From Loripinus fragilis (lineage: Eukaryota > Mollusca > Bivalvia > Lucinida > Lucinidae): 64,000 nucleotides of DNA. Shown one piece after another: positions 1-11,299 of the stretch. A program made the translations under genes and the position numbers. The notes below the pieces were generated by a model. The model was given only the letters and a program-made list of their open reading frames with translations, was not told the DNA's origin and did not search any database. The stretch is taken from the NCBI GenBank assembly GCA_964019695.1, contig OZ026527.1, positions 71,074,593-71,138,592 on the forward strand. Direction: 5' to 3'. Position 1 is the stretch's first letter, and each line of letters starts with the position of its first letter.

Positions 1-199
1 CTATTTTCATTCGGATCATGGGTGATGTATTATCACATGTTTATTGTTACAATAATTATGGAATTGTCCCATTTGTATTTAAAGGGGTCGCAGGTCAGAA
101 TTTCATTAGACAAGGTTGATAAGTCTATTTCATAGCCTATTTCAGTACGCATAGATTTGGATAAGCAAAATGTTTGAGCGTAAAATTATAAATATTTTC

Positions 200-305
200 C
201 TACCCATCAGTTTTAACATATGTTATGGGTGCTCAAAAGAACCGCCTCATTGAAACAGTCTTTTTGAGTACCCATAACATATGTTTTGTTGAGAAATAAG
301 AAAAA
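200..305. mobile_element. Foldback MITE, AACATATG family, copy 1
   Basis: A near-perfect inverted repeat with arms of about 50 bp: TTTTAACATATGTTATGGGT GCTCAAAAG is mirrored by CTTTTTGAGTACCCATAACA. Related copies lie at 12281-12392, 24893-24951 (one arm) and 30535-30620. Confidence 0.75.
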
Positions 306-517
306 TGTTCGGTAAGATAGCATTGGTAAGATAAAGTTTCTGTCTTATGGTAAAATCTCAGATATTCTTATCCGGTGTGCAAGAATATTGATTCTACTAA
401 AACACGAGTTGCTTGAAAATATGTTGACTGAGATGTATAGATTCAACATGACTGAAAGGTCGTTGACTGGGACGATTAGATCCAACTCATACAAACAGTA
501 TATTGAACCATAAATAC

Positions 518-688
518 CACGGAGAAAAATTCCAAAGCCTGGTTGATAGTAGCCACCTTCTTCCAGTTGAATTTGTTCATTAGAGCTATCTTGGCTGGGT
601 TTAGTTTCTGATCGGGTCCAGCAAGGCGGAAAAAATTCGGAAACCTCTTTCTGTCCGAAAGTATGGGCGAGGAGGACCCAGATGACAA
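518..688 (-). CDS. GABA-B-receptor-like exon (third recognised)
   Basis: This 57-codon exon belongs to the ligand-binding Venus-flytrap domain of a metabotropic GABA-type receptor, which would act at the plasma membrane as an obligate dimer. It opens after a TTTTTTCAG acceptor (AG at 690-689) and ends at a GTG|GTATTT donor (GT at 517-516). It reads LSSGSSSPILSDRKRFPNFF, then RLAGPDQKLNP and, near the end, FNWKKVATINQALEFFSV. The mammalian GABBR1 segment around GSSSPALSNRQRFPTFFR and WGWKKIATIQQ aligns without gaps in the core. The histidine that follows FFRT in GABBR1 and contacts GABA is not present here (FFRLAGP). The donor is the least certain boundary: a GTGGTA overlap would also allow an exon three bases shorter. 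Confidence 0.85.
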
Positions 689-726
689 CTGAAAAAACAC
701 AATGTAGAGAATACTGTTTAAACATA

Positions 727-958
727 CTGTCCTGCCAGCCAAGAGTGACAGTGACGTCATGTTTTGTTTACACAGTTACATGTATCAGGGACTTAGAATC
801 GAAAGATCGCTTGCGTATTAATCCTATCCGCAGGATAGGATTTATACACACGTGATCTATCGATTCGCGTTTACTTAAGTTGAGTGTACAAGTGCTTATT
901 TTACTTAACAATTGTAAACAAAACACGACGTCACTGTCACTCTTGGCTGGTAGGACAG
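727..958. mobile_element. TA-site MITE with ~48-bp TIRs
   Basis: The left end CTGTCCTGCCAGCCAAGAGT is mirrored by the right end, which reads CTGTCCTACCAGCCAAGAGT on the other strand. The TIRs continue through GACAGTGACGTC. The 232-bp element is flanked by TA on both sides (725-726 and 959-960), the mark of Tc1/mariner-type insertion. A short internal palindrome (CCTATCCGCAGGATAGG) lies near 824-840. Confidence 0.8.
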
Positions 959-1649
959 TAGTAAACTTATTGCCTTGGTAAGAATTTTGTATTACAAGTA
1001 TGGTCTATATTTTACCATTGCATTGTCCTACGTTCACCACTTAATGATTGAGCCCCTTTCATACTTAAAAAGGAATTTGTTAAGGCCTAATCTTTTCATT
1101 AGCTTTGCTGCAGCTTTCGTATAGTCGTAAGGACCTAGATCTGTATTTGGTCACGACATCCAATGTAATAGCTTTTAAGCACACAACTCTTAAAACTTGT
1201 GAATAAAAAGAGATGACCGCCGCAAGTTTACCATGTTTTAGCCCCTGGAAATCGATACCCTACATGGGAGGATGCAATGCTTTCTTTAATCACACCTATA
1301 AACTAAATTAACAGGACCAGTGCCATGTTTTTTCCCTCTCAATATTTCAGTAAAGAAAATGTAATACAATAGAGGACTAGTGAAAACTAGTGAGGACTTT
1401 GAAAACGCATCACCATATTTTTCTTTTCTTTTCTTGCAAACCGTATATGCGATTGAAACATTACTCGCAGGTTTTAATGTGCAACCCAGAATTGGTATGA
1501 ATCAGTTATTGATTTGACTGCACCATGACGCGACGCTGCTGATGACGTCACATGGGTACATACAGCATCCAGCATCTTTCTGCACAAATAAATGAAGCTT
1601 TTTGATTATTTTTATGTTTAAACTGTGGCAAATATGATTCCTGATTACC

Positions 1650-1755
1650 TGTACTACAAGTACTGCAAAAGATTTTTCCTATGCATTGTGCGAATAATAC
1701 CACTTATATTTTGATCCTATTTACCATAGCGATCGTTGTTTGCATTCGTATTGCA

Positions 1756-1825
<70 letters not shown>

Positions 1826-1938
1826 CAAGTAGTACCAAAGATTTTTTCTATGCATTGTGCGATTAATACCACTTATATGTTGATCCTATTTACAATAGCG
1901 ATCGTTGTTTGCATTCGTATTGAATCACACACACACAC

Positions 1939-2023
<85 letters not shown>

Positions 2024-2124
2024 CTACAAGTAGTACCAAAGATTTTTCCTAAGCATTGTGCGATTAATACCATTTATATTTTGATCTTATTTACCATAGC
2101 GACCGTTGTTTCCTTTCGTATTGC

Positions 2125-2205
<81 letters not shown>
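1650..2205. repeat. Three-unit minisatellite, each unit ending in a long CA tract
   Basis: A unit of about 100-110 unique bases (TACAAGTAGTACCAAAG, then CATTGTGCGA and GCGATCGTTGTTT) followed by a pure CA run is repeated three times in direct order. CA runs are 1759-1823, 1926-2019 and 2126-2205. Apparent long reading frames here are only CA-tract translations. Confidence 0.9.
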
Positions 2206-2207
<2 letters not shown>

Positions 2208-2449
2208 ATTCAATTCAAATAAACGTCATACGAGGTACCCTCCATTTATTTTGATATGATATTTTTTTCTGTTAATTGTTTTAGTTTGTATTGTTTGCTC
2301 CTTGGATGTGGGGATGGGGGTCCCGGTGCAGCAGGTTTCCAATTTTCAATTACTGGTTGGCTTGGTGTCTGTCTTCGTTTTCTTATTTCTTATAAACGAG
2401 ATTACTTAAAAAGTCATTGAATTCAATAGGGAAAACGAAGCCAGCCATC

Positions 2450-5400
2450 ATGCCAGTATATCGTCGCATGTGTCATTATAACATTTGCGTACATCTCTTG
2501 TTTCTCTTTGCCTTACAAAGTAAAACTCTGTGTACCTACTCAATCTTACATTTGCCATTAGAGAACATAAATCCGAAATTAAGACCGATTGGCCAACTTC
2601 AGCGCGTAAAACCTGGCAAAACATGTACGTCAAATACCAGGTTTACCGTTATCAGTATGTGTATTCTAGCAATTCTAACTTTAATAACCTGGCTTTCTCT
2701 TCTCTTGCTATGTTCAGGTGATATACAACCTAACCCTGGTCCATCTTCCATATCTTCAATATCATCAGCTAGAAATCCCTCAAACTCATCAAATATTTCA
2801 AATGATATTATAAGCTCCTTGAGCATAAATCATAGCTTATCGTTCGGCCAGTACAATGTACAAAGCATTCTTAATAAACTAGATATCTTACAAACCGAAC
2901 TGTTCGAATTCGACATACTTGCTTTCAGCGAAACGTGGCTAAATCAATCGATCTCATCTGACGACTTACTATTTCAATCATTCAACAGACCAGAACGTAA
3001 AGATAGAGTAGGGGATAGTCACGGTGGCGTAATGATTTATGTTAAGGAAGGGATATACTACAAGCGTAGAGACGATCTTGAAATCCGAGGAATAGAATGT
3101 ATATGGATTGAAGTTGCAAATCACAACAAACGTATTCTTTTCGCATTGTTTTATAGGCCACCAAATTCAAACATGAGCTACCTTAATGATATCGAAGATT
3201 CCATTGCAATAACTGTTGACACAGGTATATCAGAAATTATAATTACTGGCGATCTTAACTTAAATTTCTTGTCATCCCCAACGAGGTGAAAAATTGAAGC
3301 ATTATGTACTCAATTTATGCTCTTTCAGTCAATCACTCAACCAACACACTTTACTGAAACCTCTTCCTCCTTAATCGATGTAATTCTTGTAAGTAATAAA
3401 GATCACTTAGTGATTAGTGGGGTAGGTGATCCCTTTCTGCATCAAGAATTAAGATATCATTGTCCTGTATTTGGTATACTGAAATTTTCTAAGCCCAAAG
3501 TTAAAGCATTTAAACGGCATATCTGGAGCTATGACAAAGGTAATTATGAACTTCTGCGTAACAAAGCCCGAGACACTGATTGGGATTCCTTAAGGGATGA
3601 AAATATAGACACTTATGCAACTAATATTAGCAACTCAATTCTTACAATCGCATCTGAATGTATACCAAATAAAAGCATCACGGTTAAACCATCTGATCAG
3701 CCATGGATAACTTCAGGTTTAAAGCGTCAAATACGTAAGCGTAGAAGAGCCTACAGAAAAGCTAAGGCAACTAACCAATCACATCACTGGGCAAAATTCA
3801 AAAGACTACGTAATGAAGTAACTACACTGATCAGAAATTGCAAACAACAGCACACAGACAAAATAACACAAAAACTCAAATCTGAAAACCTATCCTCAAA
3901 AGATTGGTGGTCTACTCTTAAAGCATTTATCTCCACTCACACACATTCTGATATCCCACCTCTCGAATCAAATGGCAATGTATATACCAATGAAATAGAT
4001 AAGGCCAACCTTCTGAACGAACATTTTCAAAGTCAAACCATTCTGAATGAGCAAAATGCTGTACTCCCTCCTCTACCTCCCCCAGCATATCACACGCAAT
4101 TGAATTCAATTATTCTTACTCCTCTAGAAGTTGAATCCACTCTCAAAACATTGAAAGTTGGAAAGGCCTCTGGTCCAAACGGTCTCAACAATCGCATTTT
4201 GCGTGAACTGTCTTCGCAATTAGCCTCACCTTTCTGTTCTCTTTTTAATCAATCACTGCGCTTAGGAATCATGCCAGCTAGTTACAAGGAAGCAAATGTA
4301 TGCCCAGTTCCTTAGAAGGGAGATTTATCCGTAACATCTAATTATAGACCTATATCTCTTCTCAATTCAGAGAGCAAAGTCTTTGAAAAAACTATCTTTA
4401 AACACCTGTACAACCATCTTCAAGAAAATAATATGCTGTCGTCTTTTCAGTCTGGTTTTATTCCTGGAGACTCAACTATAAATCAGTTAACCTATTTGTA
4501 TCATACCTTTTGTGAAGCATTAGACTCTGGAAAAGAGGTAAGGGCCGTCTTCTGTGACATCAGCAAAGCGTTTGATCGTGTTTGGCACGCTGGACTCCTA
4601 TACAAACTTGAAGCAGCTGGTGTCACAGGAGAGGTTCTTAACTGGTTCAAAAGTTATCTTTCTGACAGACGACAACGTGTTATTCTTCCAGGTGTATCTT
4701 CTGTCTGGAACTTTATCAGAGCAGGTGTGCCTCAGGGATCTATTCTAGGGCCTCTTCTCTTTCTTCTTTTCATAAATGACATAGTTAATGGCATTGACTC
4801 TAACATACGTTTATTCGCAGATGACACTAGTCTCTTCATCATTGTAGACAATGCTCCTTATGCAGCTGCTTGCTTAAATTTCGATTAAGATAGAATAACT
4901 CGATGGGCTGCCACGTGGCTTGTTACTTTTAACCCATCTAAAACAGAGGCACTCTTACTCTCAAGAAAATTAAACACTATACATCACCCACCGCTATATA
5001 TGGAAAATGTGCAAATCCAGGAAGTTAAATCCCACAAACACCTAGGTCTATATCTGTCAAGCGATTGCAGCTGGCAGCAACAGATAAACTATATAAAAGA
5101 CAAGGCATGGTTAAGTATTAATCTAATGAGGAAACTTAAATTCAAACTGGATAGAAAATCACTAGAAACAATATACACAACATTCATAAGACCATAACTA
5201 GAATATGGGGATAACATATGGGATAATTGCACACAGGCAGAAAAATATGAATTTGACAAAATACAGAATGAGGCCGCCAGAATAGCCACTGGAGCTACCA
5301 AACTCGTCTCAATAAATAACCTGTACAAAGAAATTTGCTGGGAATCACTACAAAAACAACGCAATGACCATAAATTGACTTTATTCTTTAAAATGTATAA

Positions 5401-5965
5401 TCACTTAGCACCAGAATATTTATCCTCCTTAATACCCCAACAAGTAAATGATATATCCCGCTACAATCTACGTAACTCTAACAATATCCAAACCATACGA
5501 GCTAAAACAAATCAATACAATAATTCCTTTTTGCCCTCTGTCTTAAGAGATTGGAATACCTTGCCAGCTGAAACTAAACAATTAAACACATTAAGTTCAT
5601 TCAAATACTTTCTGAAGAAAGATAACAAGCCTGTTCCAAAATATTATTATTATGGAAAAAGAAAAACTCAAATACTACATACCCGGCTACGAACAGGCTG
5701 CAGTTCTCTGAATCTAGACTTGTTCTTGAAAAATATCACTGACTCACCTCTTTGCAACTGTGGTTCTATCGAAAATGTGCAACATTACTTTTTCCACTGC
5801 AGATTCTTTGAGCATCAACGCACCTTACTTCTTAATGATATACGACTATATAGAACACCAACTTTGAATTTATTGCTATATGGTGATCCAGTACTATCAA
5901 ATGAAATAAACCAAAGTATCTTCCATCATGTCCACAAGTATATCTTAGCAACGCAACGTTTCTAA
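2450..5965 (+). pseudogene. LINE polyprotein: 2A-like leader, APE endonuclease, reverse transcriptase
   Basis: One frame runs from ATG 2450 to TAA after 5962 (about 1,170 codons). It is broken only by stops at 3287-3289 (TGA), 4313-4315 (TAG), 4886-4888 (TAA) and 5195-5197 (TAA), with no frameshift. Residues ~65-98 are a hydrophobic stretch running into GDIQPNPGP. The endonuclease follows: FGQYNVQSILNK, AFSETWLN, FALFYRPPNS, IITGDLNLNF. The RT shows GKASGPNGLNN, NYRPISLLN, AFCDISKAFDRVWH-type motif A (VFCDISKAFDRVWH), AGVPQGSILGPLLFLLFIND and FADDTS at 4814-4828. The C-terminal CNCGS..HYFFHC is a zinc-knuckle-like motif (5753 onward). The stops replace Lys/Arg or Leu codons, so this is a young inactivated copy. 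Retrotransposition would be by target-primed reverse transcription. Confidence 0.9.
2717..2743 (+). other. 2A-like motif GDIQPNPGP in LINE leader
   Basis: The codons give GDIQPNPGP directly after a Leu-rich hydrophobic segment. 2A peptides (consensus D-V/I-E-x-N-P-G-P) cause ribosome skipping between the last G and P and are known in several marine non-LTR elements. Here the Glu is replaced by Gln and the next residue is Pro, so activity is uncertain. Confidence 0.6.
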
Positions 5966-7239
5966 TTCTCTCATCTTTAATGTGCATTACAAGTGTTACC
6001 ATATCTTGTGACGACAGAATAAAACCTAATATTAAACATGTCCTTAAGTCTGCACCACTCCCCACATCCCTTCAACATTCAGCAAAGCAATACAATCTGA
6101 AAATATTTCATGCTTTTTCCATCGTTATTTGTTTGTAATTTGTATCATTTTCTTATTGTTGGTTTTTTCTCAATCTATTTTTCGCAATTATCATCTTTTC
6201 ATATTTATAACACTACTTTGTATACTCAATTTGCTATATGTAGATAAAATACTGCCATATGCATGTAAACTATATAGTCACTCTCAACAGGAAAAGAACT
6301 CTATAAGCATTTATGCTTTCGTTCTAATCCTTTGTATGTTTACAATGTATGTATGTTGTATATCATTTGTATTTATTGAATAAAATATGTTTAAACTAAA
6401 AGAGTTTATAGACTTTTTTCTCATTAAAAGTAATTGATAACTTCAAAATTTCGAAAATAAACGTCAATTTTGAACATCAATTTATAGCTCCTTTTTAGAA
6501 ACATCTCCATTAGTTACCTTTATGCACGCTTTCATTACTGATATTGATCACATACACTGACAAGCATGTGGGAAAGACGTTTTGATGTAAATCGTTGCAG
6601 TAGATCTGCTGTCATGTGATCCAGAACGCCTTAAAAATTTACGTTAACGTCACTTGCACAATACAAAAGACACGTGATACAAGCGTAATTTATGAATAAT
6701 CTGTCATTTGTGTATGCTTTAGCCTCTCCCAATAAAACCGAACGTAAGAAATCGAAACTTTGAAAGGCCCAAGACGTTGAATTGTATTACTAGACTATAG
6801 TAATCAGGGTGGGTGGGATATGTCGGTAAATTTAAAGAGGTGTAATTTTGAGCATACCGAACTGTCAGCTCGTTTCTAATCGTTCAATGATGAATGTGCA
6901 ATCGTGAAAGAAGCAAAGAACGCAAATTCGTTGAGTCAGGAATAAAAACTAACGCGTGTTAAATTGCAGCTATATGTGTGTCCTTCAAAATCGACCACCC
7001 CTGTCTTAAAACGGATACTTTTGAAATACCTTAAAGTAAATTTACAACCATGAAATTTCTAGGACACACTTCAAGATGGTCAGACTACAATATGCAATGA
7101 TAATTATCTCGCTGACATTCTCAGGGTTTGTGAAATAAAGGATTTAATCTGGGTGATGCGTTTTCCAAGTCCTTTAGTATATGTTCTTCGTTTGTATATT
7201 ATTTGCCAATCACGGAACCCTTTACTCTGATCTTAACCC

Positions 7240-7395
7240 TTAATGCGCCAAAAGCAACAAAAGTCGTCTGCTTTTCTCGTGTGCTGAAATGTTTAAGAAG
7301 CCTCTATAACAAACGGTGTGGGACCAGATTAGACTGCTCCTATAGGAGCAGTCTGTTCTGGGTCCACCCCGTTTGCATCTATACTTAAATTACTG
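7240..7395. repeat. Palindromic 'DPDQTA'-type repeat
   Basis: Centre AGACTGCTCCTATAGGAGCAGTCT region is a perfect 24-bp palindrome (7329-7352 approx.) flanked by GACCAGATT and TCTGGGTCC. Related copies are at 11630-11700, 31440-31560, 33225-33330 and 51440-51620, a common bivalve dispersed repeat. Confidence 0.6.
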
Positions 7396-8796
7396 TGCTT
7401 CCAGGGTAAACGTGACCCCCGTTTTTTGTCGTTTATTCCTTAAGGGTTATTTCAATTGAAAAATAAATTACATAAATGAATTTAGATATAGAATATTTTT
7501 CTCATTTAAGTATAAGCTTTTATATAGGCTGGGATAAGATGGAATTTCTGCGTGTTTTTGTTTCTCCACTTTGAATCAGCCCCCTAGTGTACCTTATCGA
7601 TATATAAATAAACTACCGGTCAGTAGTTTAAAATTCGTGCATTATGCTTATGATAACTAATATAGAGGCGCAAATGGGTAGATATCTCAAGGAAAAAGAA
7701 AAAGTTATTCTGAAGTCCAGGGCATTTAGGCCTTTGTTAAAAATAAGGGATGCTCCCAAAAATAAGTTTTAGTTACGCGGTATACATTTACATCCACATG
7801 CTAAACGTCGATCCTATTGGTAAGGATTAAAGTTGTTAAATAAAAGAAAAATGGGGGTCACTTACAACTTGGAAACACATTAGTCAATAATGTTAGGCAA
7901 TTGTTTGCAGCAGCGTCTGCAACAGCCGACATTTTCAGATGCATTTTTTCTTGGTGCTCTAAGGGTTAAAATAGGCCTTAGCTTCCATCCATATTCGTAG
8001 CCACCCACTGCCTTTTTACGCCTACAGGTATGTGGTTTGTACATTTGTCTTGTGTTATTCTATGTCTATTTACTAATTAATCTAAAAGGAAAGAATACGT
8101 CTGAAGTGTTCTATAATTTCCGTCATAGCACAGCTATGATGGGCAAGTCCGGAAGTTTATCTGTATGATATTTCTCGACAAACCCACTCAAACAGCTTAC
8201 GAAGTTAAATGAAAAATTGTAACTATAGAATTCATGTATTATTCAACTATAAGGCCACTGTCTAGCCGCGCCCCAACTGGTTCCTATCTCCGTTAGCTTT
8301 ACATGCATACCACGTGGTGATATAGTAACTATAATATTTTTCTAATAAAATCAGCTCTAAACTCGATTGACAGTTATATGTACGTCCCATGTTGTGCTGA
8401 CGGTATGCTAATTAATACCCAATGAATGGAGCAAAGGGAGAAGAATGGTTGTGTTATCAGGGTTTTATCCTATCATAAGCAGTGAATTCAATGCATATCA
8501 AATGTGATTGAATTTGGTATTTTCAACAGTGAACAAATATAGTATATTTTCACTCGTCACTGACACGATATATATTTTCACTGTAGCAAATCAAGGCTTC
8601 CTTAGCAATTTTGGGACTAGTGCTTTTTTCAAAAGGTTTTACAAGAAGGATCATATCAGAAATGCCCTTACTTGCAAACTGTGTTTACACCCAATGTTAT
8701 AATCGATAAACACACTGAAAAAGTCCAAAACGACCAGATGAAAAGTTAGGTTGTGCTTACTGTATTTTCCGTTTAGTATAAGATAAAAAGAAAATT

Positions 8797-8946
8797 TACT
8801 TTTTGGGGGTCGCATACCAAATATATTTCATTTTGTTTGGTGAAAATATCAGCATTTTCACTCGTGCTATGCACCTGTGAAAAATACTGATTTTTTTTCA
8901 CCTCAATCGATGAAATATATTTTGTATTCACCCCCAAAAAGTAAAT
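8797..8946. mobile_element. Foldback element with TTTACTTTTTGGGGGT ends
   Basis: The left end TTTACTTTTTGGGGGT is mirrored at 8931-8946. The arms continue through CATACCAAATATATTTCA and the internal TTTTCACTCGTG motif. An apparent minus-strand ORF here is a by-product of the repeat. Confidence 0.65.
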
Positions 8947-9260
8947 ATTCTCTATATAATCTATATTTTGTCTGAAGAGGCGATATTTAGTCTGCCTTGA
9001 TATTAACTTTAAAAATGATGCTTCCATGCTAAGTTGTCTAACTTATGTGCCAGTTCATAATGGATACTTGCCTGTTTGCTTCAAGGGATATTGTTATCCC
9101 CCACACACACCCACACTCACACTAAACAAGTCTCTACAATGCATGTGTATTTGTTTGTATTTCCGTCAAATGTGACAGTCAGATTCCTCAGACATGTAGA
9201 CACAGTATTAGCAACATGAGACAATTACAGAGTATGAACGGTACAACAGCGCATCCTTAC

Positions 9261-9398
9261 CTGTGTGATGTTAAACAAATGTGAAACCTGGGCTGTCGCC
9301 TCGGACTCGGTGGAACACAAACATCCCAGCAGCATAAGCTTAGTCGGTGAAGCTTGTAGATATTCAAACATTTTGTATGTGGCGAGACCAGCATTACA
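9261..9398 (-). CDS. GABA-B-receptor-like exon (second recognised)
   Basis: This 46-codon, phase-0 exon is flanked by TTATACTTGCAG (acceptor) and CAG|GTAAGG (donor), both near consensus. It begins CNAGLATYKMFEYLQASPTK and continues LMLLGCLCSTESEATAQV to LFNITQ. The Cys at its first codon matches the DSKCDPGQATKYLYELLY stretch of GABBR1, and the GC..ST stretch matches the GCSSVST loop that lines the GABA pocket. The split between the preceding ..WADTQ and this Cys falls exactly between exons, supporting the join. A repeat copy (family B) starts about 50 bp upstream in the intron. Confidence 0.88.
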
Positions 9399-9445
9399 CT
9401 GCAAGTATAAACAAACGCAAATACATGTATGGTAGAAAGAGGGCC

Positions 9446-10264
9446 AAGATCAGGAATCGATATAATCAAGCACCACACCTGACCCAGGATACCAATTGGA
9501 AAGTAACAACGTCATAGTTAGACATCACAAACGAGAGCCAAGAGGTCAGCCCTTTCCCAGCAGGTGACCACAAGGCATCAACAAACAGACATGCAAGAAA
9601 GCATAACAAAACAAGACAGAAATAGCATACAAGGGTAACAACCTACGTCATAGCATTGATGTTGTAAACACGTAGTACGGCGCCATCTTTGATTTACAAG
9701 GTCAGTTTTCCCCTTCGTAAAATTAAACAAATGAGTGTCTGTGCAAACAAAGCAGTGCAGGCGGTGCCTAACATCACACTTGAACAGAATATATAACGGT
9801 CGCGCCATGATATGCCGTTGCCTTTGTAAGCATTCACCCACAAGAATCGAAGCGGGAGACACGAGGATAATTTTAGCAGTCACCCACTTCGAATTTTGTG
9901 GGTGAATGTTTACAAAGGCAACGGCATTTCTGGACGTGACCATTGTATATTCTGTTCAAGTGTGATGTTAGGCACCGCCTGCACTGCTTAGTTTTGACAG
10001 ACACTAATTTGTACGACATTTACAAAGGGAAAAACTAACCTTGCAAATCAAAGATGGCGTCATACTACGTGTTTACAACACCCACGCGATGACGTAGGTT
10101 GTTACCCCTGGCATAAATAATCCACAAAAGAAGCACCGCCTTAGAACGGTCAGTAAAAGTGTTTTACTGGACGGCTTAAACCGGTTTAACGGTGCACCAA
10201 CCTCACCCTTAGTTAAGATGTGGATCAAGACACATATATGTTTGGTTTGCATGAAATACCCCTA
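9446..10264. mobile_element. Dispersed repeat family B, split by a foldback MITE
   Basis: Segments 9446-9630 and 10110-10264 are continuous in the copies at 51945-52262 and 57690-58025 (opposite orientation): CAGGAATCGATACAATCAAG at one end and AGCACCGCCTTAGAACGGTC with TTAAACCGGTTTAA further on. The intervening 479 bp is the MITE listed next. Confidence 0.75.
9631..10109. mobile_element. 479-bp foldback MITE inserted in family B
   Basis: Inverted repeat over almost its full length. GGGTAACAACCTACGTCAT opens the left arm and its complement closes the right. The arms share GTAAACACGTAGTA, GGCGGTGCCTAACATCACAC, CTTGAACAGAATATA and CAAAGGCAACGGCAT. Flanks join to give an uninterrupted family B copy. 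Confidence 0.85.
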
Positions 10265-10519
10265 ACTTATCAATGTATCATCTCCTAGAACATATAAATC
10301 AAGATATAAAAACGGAGATAACGCAAAGATATGGACTCAACAGAAAATAACAATCTACAAACGCAAAAAAAATCCAACAAGATTGCAAAGTTACCATATC
10401 AGGCAGTTCATTAGATTTTAGTAATACATGGAATGATCAAACAAGACATCATTACAACTTGCTGGAGCCACTGTTGTCCACTTGCACTAAATTATGAAAT
10501 ACGTAATGGATAACCCTTT

Positions 10520-10650
10520 GTATTCGGGAAACCCCAAAAGGATTACTTTTGCAAACTGTGAAGACCCAGATGAAATACAGCATAATGCTGCATTTCATCA
10601 GGATCTACACTGTTTGTAAAGGTAAAAATGATCTTCAGGCATAAAATACA
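10520..10650. repeat. 'DPDE'-type dispersed repeat
   Basis: CAAACTGTGAAGACCCAGAT GAAATAC-type sequence with an inverted pair GATGAAATACAGC/GCTGCATTTCATC and terminal CACTGTTTG. It matches 21765-21915, 53860-53935 (reverse) and loosely 57096-57175. Confidence 0.55.
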
Positions 10651-10720
10651 TTTTTAAAAAAAATTATGACCTGATTTACACTGCCAGATATGTACAATGG
10701 ACTATCCCAAGTTTCTTTGT

Positions 10721-10917
10721 TAGATTTGATTCTTTACGTCCCATCAGCAATCTCTCAGTTATATGGGGGGCGGGTCTTCCTGGGTTGAACCAGTACTAAG
10801 CTATGATGAATGTGTCTTGCTCAAGGACACAACGCAGTGACGCCGGTGAGGCTCGAACCCGAGGACTCTCGGTCTCGAGTCAAGCACTCTATCACTGAGC
10901 CACTGCGCCAGTGATAT
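10721..10917 (-). mobile_element. tRNA-derived SINE with V-type central domain
   Basis: Read on the minus strand it starts GGCGCAGTGGCTCAGTGATAG, an A-box, and continues to GGGTTCGAGCCTCACC, a B-box. GTGTCCTTGAGCAAGACACA, the hallmark of V-domain SINEs, follows, and the 3' end is CGTAAAGAATCAAATCTA. It is bounded by an 18-bp target duplication TATCCCAAGTTTNTTTGT (10703-10720 and 10918-10935, one mismatch). Transcription would be by RNA polymerase III, with mobilisation by a partner LINE. Confidence 0.88.
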
Positions 10918-11299
10918 TATCCCAAGTTTATTTGTATAAAAATAGAAGGGAATTCTATTAGTATACAAAGGGTTAGGACCAAAAACTTCTGCGAGGTTTA
11001 AACGGATGTGCGATAAGTGAAAATATCATGGACAGAAAGGCATAATGAGTGGGTATCCAGCATGAGGTAAATGTTGGCATGTACGTATAGCGAATATTCA
11101 AATCAGTCTGCACATCCGCACTGTCTAATCAGAATCTTAGTTTTCCGCCTGAAGAAACTTTAGGCCCATGGCTACCCATAGAGCGCCCCATCGAAGACTC
11201 TGATCAGACTTGGCAGATGCATAGGCTGATCTGAGTCTTCGATAGGCGCTCATGCCAACCTGTACATTTTGCTGGACGCGGGCTCTAGTCACTATTTAC

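Larger units (their letters stand above)
2210..6405 (+). mobile_element. Non-LTR retrotransposon (LINE, CR1/L2-like), near full length
   Basis: The unit comprises a short 5' leader after the CA minisatellite, one long reading frame (2450-5965) and a 3' UTR of about 430 bp ending near TTTATTGAATAAAATATG. Domain order (APE endonuclease, FADD reverse transcriptase, Cys/His tail) and the leading 2A-like motif fit the CR1/L2-like group known from marine invertebrates. The exact 5' boundary is not visible. It lies antisense in the receptor intron. Confidence 0.88.
6406..9260. other. Intronic stretch with scattered repeats, no exon seen
   Basis: Apart from the two repeats listed below, this 2.9 kb holds AT-rich unique-looking sequence with no recognisable coding or RNA gene. 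Confidence 0.6.

Noticed and set aside
1736..2254. Long plus-strand reading frame of repeated Thr-His
   Set aside because: It is the translation of CA microsatellites; no start context, no homology.
2450..5965. Programmed stop readthrough or selenocysteine in the LINE
   Set aside because: Four different positions with TGA, TAG and TAA and no conserved stop context; point inactivation is simpler.
9578..9943. 121-residue minus-strand frame
   Set aside because: It spans the junction of family B and a foldback MITE, so it cannot be a conserved protein.
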